A DNA stretch of 64,000 nt from Ferruginibacter sp. (lineage in GTDB: Bacteria; Bacteroidota; Bacteroidia; Chitinophagales; Chitinophagaceae), in contig JANYFT010000365.1 of the NCBI GenBank assembly GCA_025359625.1, forward strand, positions 23,042 to 87,041. Reading direction: 5' to 3'. Numbering within the stretch: position 1 is the stretch's first letter; each line of letters starts with the position of its first letter. Shown piece by piece: positions 8,649-16,330 of the stretch. The notes under the pieces were generated by a model. It was given only the letters and a program-made list of their open reading frames with translations, searched no databases and was not told the origin of the DNA. The translations under genes and the position numbers were made by a program.

Positions 8649-9128
8649 TCATACCCTTTCAATTTTACAGATATAACAGCATGCTTCCGCACTGCGTGCA
8701 GGCAGGTATACCACTTCAGGATGTTCATCAAATATTTTCATAATCAGTTCGTCCACATCATCGTCACCAACCAGTTGCGCAATTACCATCATTTGCCATT
8801 TATCATAACCTATAAGTGTTAAATGAAAGTGCTCCTTATCCATTTTTATTGCTGGTGGAAAACGATGAATGTCTTTATATGCTTCCACCTCTTCTTTATT
8901 AATAAATATCGGCCCTGGCTGATTAAATGCGTTGCCAACCATAAATGGATTGTGGGATAAAAGTAACCGCATATCTTCACCTGTTGTAAAAGGTTGCAAA
9001 GAAACCCTGCAGGGGCCTCTTCCGGTTGCCACCTGTTCAATTAAGGTATTGACAAAATAATCCATTTTTGTTTTCCGAATTTTTTGTGCATATTCCGCAC
9101 TTAAAGGAACAATCCTAAATGGTTTCAT
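8649..9128 (-). CDS. DUF1203 family protein
   Basis: 159 residues from an ATG. The pattern GRGPCRVSLQPFTTGEDMRLLL, then GPIFINKEEVEAY, then LIGYD, and a C-terminal PARSAEACCYICKIER fits the DUF1203 family, whose function is unknown. The Cys in GPC and the two adjacent Cys near the end could bind metal or be redox-active, but this is a guess. There is no signal peptide, so it is cytosolic. No operon partner: flanking spacers are 417 and 375 bases. Confidence 0.8.
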   Translation of the reverse strand: MKPFRIVPLSAEYAQKIRKTKMDYFVNTLIEQVATGRGPCRVSLQPFTTGEDMRLLLSHNPFMVGNAFNQPGPIFINKEEVEAYKDIHRFPPAIKMDKEHFHLTLIGYDKWQMMVIAQLVGDDDVDELIMKIFDEHPEVVYLPARSAEACCYICKIERV

Positions 9129-9503
9129 TTGTAAAATTTTAGTTCTGCAAAGTTGTACAAATGGGTGCAGAAGAAAAACCCGAAACTTGCTATGTTATGG
9201 TTGTAATTGGGGATATAATCCTGCAATAAAAAGAGCGAGAATGCCGCTGTTAAACTTTATCACAAACAGCAAGAGACTGCACCATAAAAAATTATTATTA
9301 TAAACGGGCTAGCATTGTTTCAAAGCACTAATAATAAACTCAGCCATCTTTTTTAAAAGCGGCTGTATTATATTTTGAACATGCATCCTGTGACTTGGTT
9401 CTTAATACTTCGTAAGGATATTACTCTTTATTTTTTTATAGGATAAAACGGAAAAATAATAAAAAAAAGGATAAGGCCATTTTGTTTTAACTTCAAATTT
9501 ATT
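9129..9503. other. intergenic region, no feature recognised
   Basis: 375 AT-rich bases between divergently transcribed genes. It must contain both promoters. I see no coding frame with family resemblance, no strong hairpin and no repeat. Confidence 0.5.
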
Positions 9504-10544
9504 ATGAATATAGAATTGCTTATACCGATAGCTTTCAAAAACATGCTGCAAAGCAACAATACTAATGCTATTATTTTAGCGGGTGATATTGGTGGCACAA
9601 AAGCTAATATACAACTTAGCCATTATTCAGCGGGTAGCCTGCAAACTATTAAAGAGAGCCGCTATGTTACTAAAAATTTTAACTCATTTAATGATATTCT
9701 TACCCACTTTCTTGAAGGGCAAGCACAGCCTGATAAAATTTGTTTTTCTGTTGCAGGACCCGTAATAGAAGGAAAAGTGAAGTTCACCAACCTTAGCTGG
9801 CAAATTGATACTGTGGAGATAAGCCATCACGTTGGCGGCCGTCCTGTCGCAATTTTAAACGACCTCGAATCTACGGCATATGGACTGGCAGCACTAAAAA
9901 AAGAGGAGTTAAATCTACTTTACTCAGGATCAAATGAAACACCCGGAAATATTGCCATACTTGCTGCTGGTACAGGCCTCGGCGAAGCAGGGCTATTCTT
10001 CGATGGTAACCAATATCACCCTTTTGCTACAGAGGGGGGCCATAGCGATTTCGCACCCCGTTCTTCACAGGACATAAATATGTTGACCTTTTTGCTGGAA
10101 AGACACGAACATGTGAGCTGGGAAAGGTTGCTTAGTGGCAATGGTATTTTTACAATCTGGGAATATCTTACGCTGGTAGAGAAAAAAGAAAGCCCTTCAT
10201 GGCTGCTGCAACAAATGGAAAATACAGATCCTGCCCCCATAATAAGTAAGGCTGCTTTGGAGGGAGCCTGCCCCGTTTGTATGGAAACAATGGAAATTTT
10301 TAACCGCTATTTAGCAACCGAAGCAGTTAACATGATTTTGAAATTAAAAGCTACTGGGGGCATTTATCTTGCTGGTGGCATTGCGCCAAAAATTTTTCCA
10401 CTACTAAACCCTGCTACATGGAAAGATGTTTTTACCAAGAGTGGCCGCATGAGCCAATTGCTCAAAAAAGTATCGGTTTATGTAGTGCTGAATGAAAAAG
10501 CACCAATGCTTGGTGCCAGTTATTTTGCCTGTTTAAATATGTAA
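9504..10544 (+). CDS. glk: glucokinase
   Basis: 346 residues of the Glk (ROK-distinct) glucokinase family, phosphorylating glucose with ATP to glucose 6-phosphate. The phosphate-1 motif is LAGDIGGTKANI (residues about 26-37). Others are CFSVAGPV, ILNDLESTAYGL with the catalytic Asp, AAGTGLGEAGLFF and the FATEGGHSDFAPR substrate loop. The ATG at 9504 is kept because a leading IPIAF segment before the GGTK domain occurs in relatives; a second ATG at 9543 is possible. It stands alone. Confidence 0.92.
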   Translation: MNIELLIPIAFKNMLQSNNTNAIILAGDIGGTKANIQLSHYSAGSLQTIKESRYVTKNFNSFNDILTHFLEGQAQPDKICFSVAGPVIEGKVKFTNLSWQIDTVEISHHVGGRPVAILNDLESTAYGLAALKKEELNLLYSGSNETPGNIAILAAGTGLGEAGLFFDGNQYHPFATEGGHSDFAPRSSQDINMLTFLLERHEHVSWERLLSGNGIFTIWEYLTLVEKKESPSWLLQQMENTDPAPIISKAALEGACPVCMETMEIFNRYLATEAVNMILKLKATGGIYLAGGIAPKIFPLLNPATWKDVFTKSGRMSQLLKKVSVYVVLNEKAPMLGASYFACLNM

Positions 10545-10674
10545 TGATTTTTGCAGACTTAAGTTTGTGTAAGCAACCATTTTAGATTACAATAACAGCT
10601 TACGGTTAAACAGTAAAAAAATAAATAAACAGGTAATAATATCAAATGTTTTTATTGACTTTCATGCAGGCAAA

Positions 10675-11460
10675 TTATTGCTCACCCAGCTTAATTAATA
10701 TTTTTATACCGGTCATATAATACCAGTCCTTTGCTTCCGGATTACCTCTTATTCTACCTGCAACAGCAGTAGCCGGAGTTTTGTACCGCCATGCCAATTC
10801 TGCTGCTTCGGAGCCCCTGTTGGTCAGCAGCAATTGTGGATTGGCATAAGTGCTGCTTACATCATCCAGATAATCTGTGTTAGTGTAGCGAAAACCTAGT
10901 TCGTAAATAAGGTCGTACCTGTCATTTACTTTATATTTCCAGCCAAGCCCAAAAGGTATGCACGCCCTTGTTAGTGAATACATAAATCTGTTAGGGTATT
11001 CTGCCAACCCCTGTCCCTCTGTTCCAAGAGGTTGCAAAAAAGTTTTTTTATTGTTTTTATCGTACGTATAAGGGTTAAAATGAAAAAAGCCTACCCCTGC
11101 AAACAGGTAAGGATATCCATCATATTCAGCAGGATCCACCAGGTTTATCTCAACGCATAAATTACCTTCCAGGATATTACTTTTGAAACTTAGATTGCGC
11201 CTTTGCAAATCAGTACTCTTACTATTTGCATCACTCCCTTTTATTTTACCATAGCCAATGCCAGCCCGCAGTGCAATAAAATTATTAGGCAGCAGGTATT
11301 TAAGGTTAAGGTTTACTGCAGGTCCCAGTGTTTTAAAATCAACACCAGTAGCGGCCAAATCACCATGATAACCTGTTGCACCAACCATTAATTCTGCCTG
11401 CCATTGCTGCGCAACACAGGTATTAACAAGGAATATAAAAACAACTGTAAAAAATTTCAT
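10675..11460 (-). CDS. outer-membrane beta-barrel protein, DUF6089-like
   Basis: 261 residues with a signal peptide (MKFFTVVFIFLVNTCVAQ). The mature protein has alternating hydrophobic strands and Gly/aromatic-rich turns (ELMVGATGYHGDL, ALRAGIGYGKIKG, YLFAGVGFFHFNPY, IYELGFRYTNTDYLDDVS), typical of the DUF6089 family of small outer-membrane barrels in Bacteroidota. It probably resides in the outer membrane; specific role unknown. It ends with a hydrophobic strand (YYMTGIKILIKLGEQ). Confidence 0.8.
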   Translation of the reverse strand: MKFFTVVFIFLVNTCVAQQWQAELMVGATGYHGDLAATGVDFKTLGPAVNLNLKYLLPNNFIALRAGIGYGKIKGSDANSKSTDLQRRNLSFKSNILEGNLCVEINLVDPAEYDGYPYLFAGVGFFHFNPYTYDKNNKKTFLQPLGTEGQGLAEYPNRFMYSLTRACIPFGLGWKYKVNDRYDLIYELGFRYTNTDYLDDVSSTYANPQLLLTNRGSEAAELAWRYKTPATAVAGRIRGNPEAKDWYYMTGIKILIKLGEQ

Positions 11461-11807
11461 AATCAGGATAGCTTTGTTTTGTAAAAATAATACTAAAATA
11501 AGTCTTTTTATTATATTTCTATTATAAAAATACTTGCACTTATGCCTTTTTGTTTCTATTTAATTCTTCATGGCCCTACTTTATAAATGGTGCCAGCAAT
11601 TTAAATACTTCTTAAACGGAGCAACTTTCATTACTGGGTCCGAATTTGCCCTTTAACATTATGCTCTATGACAATTATTACTTCGATATTTTCTGTAACA
11701 ATTTACCGTATAAAACCTATAGCTTATTTGTTAAATAGTGTTTTCGCTTTCAATAAAATGTGGCTTCCTCTAACCCTAAACAATTTTCAGACAAGGAGAA
11801 AAAGAGC
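11461..11807. other. intergenic region, no feature recognised
   Basis: 347 AT-rich bases upstream of the DUF6089 gene and downstream of the next minus-strand gene. An 80-codon plus-strand frame at 11668-11910 lies partly antisense to the neighbouring gene and has no protein-like character. No terminator hairpin stands out. Confidence 0.5.
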
Positions 11808-12728
11808 TTATTTAAAATTAAAGAGTGTTGCGGTAAATATGCCCCTCTCCCGCTTTTTAAAAATTACTTTCCAGTCACCGTTATACCGAATTAATACAGG
11901 TACCAGATAAGTGCCGGCATGTGCCAGTTGTACTTCCATCTGCACTTTAAAATCGTATACGCCTGCATCGTAACTTAATGTATAATTTCGGGCTACCACT
12001 TCAAAGGTTTTATCATTAAACCAGGTAATCATTTCATCAACCACTACACTGTCTTCTTTGCCTGGTTTTACTTTTTGTTTAAAAATATAACAACTTGTTT
12101 GATTGTACTCTGCCATATCCACACTCATATCATAGACGCCGGCCAATTCATCATCATAAATAGCTGTTTTATCCGCAATAAAGGGTAGCCCTTTTATTTT
12201 TTCTCCGGGATTAAAAAACAACATCTTTAATTGTTCCTTATGCTTTTCCAGCCCGGTTTTTCCTGTAGTGCTAAACGTTGAACCGGCCACGATATTATCT
12301 TCCCCGCAAACCATGCCATTGGTAAAAAAAAGTGAGGCATACATTTGGGCAGTGTAATAATTATATTGATGATCATCTGTGTAAAAATCACCGGAACTTT
12401 GTTCTTCCAGTACTTCCATCCGCCTGCAATTACTATCCCTTACCTGTTTGGTTTTACCAAATAACGTTGCCTGGTTGTTGCCGCTTTTATCCAGCATCCT
12501 TACATCATTGATAGCATTATAATTGAGCACACGCAGATTGAGAAACGCTTTATAAAAAGTAGTGTCGTTTTTTACACGGTCAATAAACGCTGGCACGTTT
12601 AATTTATTATTTATAACTACTTCTGTAAGTGTGATTGTTTTTTTTCCAATCAATACTGCACTGTCCTGGGCCATGCTACAAGCACCAGCCAGCATACTAA
12701 AAAAAACAGCAATGATCTTTTTTATCAT
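11808..12728 (-). CDS. exported protein of unknown function
   Basis: 306 residues beginning with a signal peptide that has a Cys near its end (FFSMLAGACSMAQ); cleavage after AQ or lipidation at the Cys are both possible. The rest has no recognised motif. It is rich in beta-prone segments and ends ...KVIFKKRERGIFTATLFNFK. The opening VLIGKKTITLTEVVINNKLNVPAF resembles the start of proteins with a carboxypeptidase-regulatory-like domain, but too weakly to name. It stands alone, with 258 empty bases before it. Confidence 0.75.
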   Translation of the reverse strand: MIKKIIAVFFSMLAGACSMAQDSAVLIGKKTITLTEVVINNKLNVPAFIDRVKNDTTFYKAFLNLRVLNYNAINDVRMLDKSGNNQATLFGKTKQVRDSNCRRMEVLEEQSSGDFYTDDHQYNYYTAQMYASLFFTNGMVCGEDNIVAGSTFSTTGKTGLEKHKEQLKMLFFNPGEKIKGLPFIADKTAIYDDELAGVYDMSVDMAEYNQTSCYIFKQKVKPGKEDSVVVDEMITWFNDKTFEVVARNYTLSYDAGVYDFKVQMEVQLAHAGTYLVPVLIRYNGDWKVIFKKRERGIFTATLFNFK

Positions 12729-12986
12729 GCCTGCAAATTATTACAATTGTGGTTAAAGGTGTATGGTTTATTGTTTTTAGTTTTATGTTGCTGGATGAGG
12801 TTAGCAATTTATGGTTTACTTATTTTGTTTTTGGATGATGGATTGGCAGGTAACTGTAACTGCCAATTGATGACAAGGTTATGTTTAGGTTTGATATTTT
12901 ACTTTTAAATTGCCGGGACGGTGTTTCCTGACCGTTGTTAACTATCAGGTTAGTTTTTAATTTTTGAGCTATCTTTCAATGGAGTA

Positions 12987-13565
12987 TTATTTAGGGAAAA
13001 CCATCCTGTAATCAACACTGACTTTTCCTTTGGAAATGTCGTTGAGCTTTCTTTTTAATAAAGTTCTTTTTAGTGGCTTGATGTAATCTATAAACAATTT
13101 TCCTTCAATATGATCGTACTCATGCAGTAAAACCCTGGCCGTGATACCATTAAAGGTTTTTGTGTGTGGTTCAAAATTTTCATCAACATAATCCAGGGTT
13201 ACAGATTCTTTACGCAATACATCTTCCCTTATTTTTGGTATGCTAAGGCAACCTTCGGTGTAGCTCCATTCTTCACCAATAAGTTCGGTAATATGAGCAT
13301 TGATGAATACTCCTTTAAACCCTGGTTCATCGGGGTAATCATCATCATCTTCTTCGTCCATATTTTTAAAAACCTGTTCGCTGTCAACTAAAAATAAGCG
13401 GATATTTTTATTAACCTGGGGAGCAGCAATACCCACGCCATTACTGGCATACATAGTTTCCCACATATCCGCAATTAGTTTGGTTAGGCCGGGATAATCA
13501 GCATTGATATCATCACAAATTTTTCTTAATACCGGCGAACCGTAAGCTACTATTGGTAAAATCAT
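12987..13565 (-). CDS. def: peptide deformylase
   Basis: Removes the N-formyl group from nascent proteins; an Fe/Zn metalloenzyme. All three motifs are present: GVGIAAPQ (43-50), EGCLS (104-108) and HEYDH (148-152), where Cys106, His148 and His152 bind metal and Glu149 is catalytic. At 192 residues it is longer than the usual 165-170 because of an acidic insert after motif 1 (MDEEDDDDYPDEPG). Its ATG lies only 3 bases after the stop of the broken PIN toxin, so it is probably still co-transcribed with ruvX and the antitoxin. Confidence 0.95.
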   Translation of the reverse strand: MILPIVAYGSPVLRKICDDINADYPGLTKLIADMWETMYASNGVGIAAPQVNKNIRLFLVDSEQVFKNMDEEDDDDYPDEPGFKGVFINAHITELIGEEWSYTEGCLSIPKIREDVLRKESVTLDYVDENFEPHTKTFNGITARVLLHEYDHIEGKLFIDYIKPLKRTLLKRKLNDISKGKVSVDYRMVFPK

Positions 13566-13568
13566 ATA

Positions 13569-13940
13569 CTATTTTGTAAAGGGTATTATTTCTATCTCTT
13601 TTATTTTGAAAAAAGCGGCATCAGAAGTTGCTAATGAAGCGCCCAAATATTTAGCAGTTGCAGATGATTGCATCAGGCACCTACAAATTATAGGCAAGCC
13701 GAAACTTGATTGCCAATTCATTAGTGAAAGGGTTTGTTTCAATCAGGCTAAGCCCATCCAAAAAGTCTTTTATTATACCTCTTTCTTTTGTTGTTTGTTT
13801 AGGGTTTGTTTGTAACTCAATGTCCGAAATTGAAGAAACAGCAATATTAAATTGAGATATGATTTCTCCTGCATTTAAATTGCCCGAAAAAAAATAAATC
13901 AAACATTAGTATCACAAACAAGCGTTTTATTATTGGCCAT
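13569..13940 (-). pseudogene. broken PIN-domain (VapC-type) toxin
   Basis: Reading three minus-strand pieces together gives a PIN ribonuclease of about 125 residues. The start is at 13940 (MANNKTLVCDTNV), then a one-base loss in a T run near 13902 shifts to IYFFSGNLNAGEII...SDIEL. That frame meets an in-frame TAG at 13683-13681 just before VPDAII, and a second frameshift near 13662 leads to ATAKYLGASLATSDAAFF and a stop at 13569. All four acidic PIN positions can be traced (DTN, DIEL, PDAI, TSD). As it stands no active toxin can be made. It overlaps the antitoxin gene by 11 bases. Confidence 0.85.
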
Positions 13941-14076
13941 TCCTGATACTTTTTTGATACTCCAGCCCATCGCCAAAACTCTTTATTTTACCTAAAGATT
14001 TTGCCAGCCATTCTTTTTTGGATAGCATCTCCTCCCTTTTTTTAGCCGCTTTCTTTTTTGCTTTTGCTTTTTCCAT
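13930..14076 (-). CDS. small antitoxin-like protein paired with the PIN pseudogene
   Basis: An intact 48-codon frame from the ATG at 14076: MEKAKAKKKAAKKREEML, then SKKEWLAKSLGKIKSF, ending IRNGQ. It is very basic, with Lys/Ala helices at the N-terminus. Its last codons overlap the toxin start by 11 bases, the usual arrangement of antitoxin before toxin. I assign the antitoxin role from position only; no known DNA-binding fold is obvious in so short a protein. It sits 24 bases after the ruvX stop. Confidence 0.65.
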   Translation of the reverse strand: MEKAKAKKKAAKKREEMLSKKEWLAKSLGKIKSFGDGLEYQKSIRNGQ

Positions 14077-14100
14077 AACCCAAAATTACAATTATTTATC

Positions 14101-14514
14101 TTATTGAATACTTTGCAGATACTCCTGCAATATAATGGTGGCGGCTATTATATCCACATTGCCTTTTATGCGGCGGTCCTTCTTTTTCATGCCCATTTGC
14201 AGCATCGCATCTTTGGCCATCTTAGAAGTGTATCGTTCATCTACCGTTTTAATTGGTATTTGGGGAAATTCTTTTTTCAATTTTTTAATGGCGGCTTCCG
14301 CCAGCGGTGTTCCATGGGTATCACTATCGTCCCAATTTTTGGGCAGGCCGATGATGATAAGTTCTACTTCTTCCGTTAAAAAATATTTTTTAAGATAAGG
14401 GAAGAGCTCTTTGGACTCAATGGTAATCAGGCCCGTTGCAATAATCTGTAGCGGATCTGTCACTGCAAGGCCCGTTCTTTTTCCACCATAATCTATTGCC
14501 AGTATTCGTGCCAT
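14101..14514 (-). CDS. ruvX: YqgF/RuvX Holliday-junction resolvase-like nuclease
   Basis: 137 residues of the YqgF family (RNase H fold), linked to pre-16S rRNA processing or Holliday-junction cleavage. Motifs: ILAIDYGGKRTGLAVTD with the first catalytic Asp, IIIGLPKNWDDSDT, TVDERYTSKMA with the Glu, and GNVDIIAATIILQEYL with the last Asp. Length is typical. It lies 35 bases downstream of the ubiA-like gene and upstream of the toxin-antitoxin pair and def. Confidence 0.92.
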   Translation of the reverse strand: MARILAIDYGGKRTGLAVTDPLQIIATGLITIESKELFPYLKKYFLTEEVELIIIGLPKNWDDSDTHGTPLAEAAIKKLKKEFPQIPIKTVDERYTSKMAKDAMLQMGMKKKDRRIKGNVDIIAATIILQEYLQSIQ

Positions 14515-14540
14515 GATCTAATGTAATAATGTTCTAATTT

Positions 14541-14564
14541 GCTAATGTGCTAATGTGCTAATGT
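14541..14564. repeat. three tandem copies of GCTAATGT
   Basis: Three perfect 8-base units, with degenerate copies to the left (TCTAATGTAATAATGTTCTAATTT, 14518-14540). The array overlaps the last codons and stop of the ubiA-like gene, so the C-terminus NTLAH is encoded by repeat sequence. Slippage here would alter the protein end. Confidence 0.8.
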
Positions 14565-15500
14565 GTTGGAATGCGTAAAAATATCCAGTAAAACGAACAC
14601 GGCGAATACTACCGAAGCTATCCCATTGGCCGTCATAAAGGCGACGTTTACTTTGCTAAGATCGTTTGGCTTAACGATAGAATGCTGATAAATAAGCATG
14701 CCAATAAATACTCCAATGCCAATATAATACCACCAGCCGAAATAGCCATACAGTCCGGCAAATACAACACAGGCAGCCGATAGCAGATGTAATAATTCTG
14801 ACACCCGTAAAGCTTTTGTTTTACCCAGCCAGGCCGGCATTGAAAATAGTTTTTGCGACTGGTCGAACTCCACATCCTGTAGGGCATAAATAATATCAAA
14901 ACCACTTACCCAAAAAATTACGGCCAATGAAAATAAGATGGGTAAAAAAGCAAATGCACCGGTAACAGCAAGATAGGCACCAATGGGAGCAAGACTTAAA
15001 CCAACACCCAATACCAAATGGCAGAGCGGTGTAAAGCGTTTGGTATAACTGTAAAATAAAATAACAAATAACGCCACCGGCGATAAAAAGAAACATATCC
15101 TGTTAATAAAAAAAGTAGCGGTAATAAACAACAGGCAGTTAATGATAACAAAACGTAAGGCACTTTCTTTAGAGATGATGCCAGCAGGTATTTCCCGAAT
15201 GGCAGTACGGGGATTTTTTGCATCAAAGCTTCTATCAAGATATCGGTTGAATGCCATGGCAGCACTTCTTGCGAAGACCATGCAAAGGATTACAAGAACA
15301 AATTTTCCTGCAAATTCATAATTTAGAAATTTTTTCTCAAACTGTTGGAAAACATAAGTCTCTTTATTATCAGGTTGAAAATAATTGATATCTTTTAATC
15401 TGCTAACTATTCCCAAAAAAAATCCAATAATTGCAAACGGCATTGCAAAAATGGTATGACTAAACTTTACTAAACTTAAATACTTTTTTATACTACTCAT
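14550..15500 (-). CDS. UbiA-family prenyltransferase (probable MqnP)
   Basis: 316 residues, integral membrane (about eight or nine helices). The first Asp-rich motif is NRYLDRSFDAKNPRTA (NxxxDxxxD) and the second is DVEFDQSQKLF, both needed for Mg-diphosphate binding. The family attaches a polyprenyl chain to an aromatic acid. Because mqnB and mqnD of the futalosine pathway lie at 41406-42883, I infer the menaquinone step (MqnP-type) rather than ubiquinone synthesis; Bacteroidota make menaquinone. The true C-terminus runs into an 8-base tandem repeat. Confidence 0.85.
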   Translation of the reverse strand: MSSIKKYLSLVKFSHTIFAMPFAIIGFFLGIVSRLKDINYFQPDNKETYVFQQFEKKFLNYEFAGKFVLVILCMVFARSAAMAFNRYLDRSFDAKNPRTAIREIPAGIISKESALRFVIINCLLFITATFFINRICFFLSPVALFVILFYSYTKRFTPLCHLVLGVGLSLAPIGAYLAVTGAFAFLPILFSLAVIFWVSGFDIIYALQDVEFDQSQKLFSMPAWLGKTKALRVSELLHLLSAACVVFAGLYGYFGWWYYIGIGVFIGMLIYQHSIVKPNDLSKVNVAFMTANGIASVVFAVFVLLDIFTHSNTLAH

Positions 15501-15534
15501 TCAATTAAATATTAAACCGGCAATTCTTCAATAC

Positions 15535-15599
15535 AAAGGTTGCCAACCTTTGCAGCATATTAATAATTTGTTAGTCCCCTTGCTAAGGTTGGCAACTTT
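15535..15599. repeat. imperfect inverted repeat (AAGGTTGGCAAC arms)
   Basis: The left arm 15535-15554 reads AAAGGTTGCCAACCTTTGCA; the right arm 15581-15599 is its complement with one gap and one mismatch. The left arm is itself partly palindromic. It fills the gap between the start of the ubiA-like gene and the stop of the methyltransferase gene, and could act as a terminator or be a dispersed repeat. Confidence 0.65.
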
Positions 15600-16155
15600 A
15601 TAACGCTCCACCTTGTCCCCCTTCAGGGGATAGGGGCTTCCTCACCAACTCCCACAACACAACACCTGCGGCAGTGGCAATGTTCAATGAATGTTTCATA
15701 CCTGCCTGTGGTATTTCAATACAACCTGCACATTGCTGAATGGTGCTTTGCTCTACGCCAGTAACTTCATTGCCAAAAATTACGGCCAGTTTATCGCCTA
15801 CCTTATAATTAACCTCATTCAGCTTGATGCTTTCTTCAACCTGTTCCACTGCAAATACAGTGTACCCCAATTCGTGTAATTCGTGTATTGCTAAATTCGT
15901 GTTATCAAAATGCTTCCACGCAACTGTGTCCTCAGCTCCCAATGCTGTTTTCTTTATCTCCTTATGTGGCGGGGTGCAGGTGTAGCCGCAAATATAAATA
16001 GCTTCCAGTAAAAAGGCGTCTGCTGTTCTAAAAACACTGCCCACATTGTAAGCACTTCGTATATTTTCCAACACGGCAATCACCGGAATTTTTTCCGATT
16101 GCTTAAACTCATCCACAGTCAACCGATTCAGTTCCTCCATGCTCAGTTTTCTCAT
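15598..16155 (-). CDS. TrmH/SpoU-family RNA 2'-O-methyltransferase
   Basis: 185 residues with the SPOUT knot motifs: VLENIRSAYNVGSVFRTADA (motif 1), LAVIFGNEVTGV (motif 2) and IEIPQAGMKHSLNIATAAGVVLWE (motif 3), which bind S-adenosylmethionine. It methylates a tRNA or rRNA ribose; the target is not readable. There is no separate N-terminal substrate-binding domain. The last 11 residues (LSPEGGQGGAL) are encoded by a CCCCTT-AGGGG repeat, so the original stop may have been replaced by repeat insertion. Confidence 0.87.
   Translation of the reverse strand: MRKLSMEELNRLTVDEFKQSEKIPVIAVLENIRSAYNVGSVFRTADAFLLEAIYICGYTCTPPHKEIKKTALGAEDTVAWKHFDNTNLAIHELHELGYTVFAVEQVEESIKLNEVNYKVGDKLAVIFGNEVTGVEQSTIQQCAGCIEIPQAGMKHSLNIATAAGVVLWELVRKPLSPEGGQGGAL
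15613..15634. repeat. dispersed 22-base repeat, copy 1
   Basis: TTGTCCCCCTTCAGGGGATAGG. It contains a CCCC/GGGG hairpin and differs by one base from the copy at 16298-16319. It lies inside the 3' end of the methyltransferase gene. Confidence 0.75.
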
Positions 16156-16297
16156 TTCAAAAAATTATGTGCAAAAGTAATTCACATTCAGCATAAACAT
16201 TGCCCAAACTAAGTAAAGCCCTATTTTTGCGCCAATCGAACTTAAAAAAAGTGTACGCTTAATTTTAAGTATTTCAGAATAGATAAAACTCAGTTTC

Positions 16298-16319
16298 TTG
16301 TCCCCCTTTAGGGGATAGG
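16298..16319. repeat. dispersed 22-base repeat, copy 2
   Basis: TTGTCCCCCTTTAGGGGATAGG, 11 bases before the mutS start codon and on the same strand as copy 1. Together the copies bracket the methyltransferase gene. Confidence 0.75.
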
Positions 16320-16330
16320 CATCAACGCAC

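Noticed and set aside
11668-11910. 80-codon plus-strand frame
   Set aside because: Overlaps the end of the minus-strand gene at 11808 and has no protein-like pattern or neighbours on that strand.
13606-13815. Plus-strand frame over the PIN toxin region
   Set aside because: It is antisense to the toxin remnant, whose minus-strand reading gives a recognisable family.
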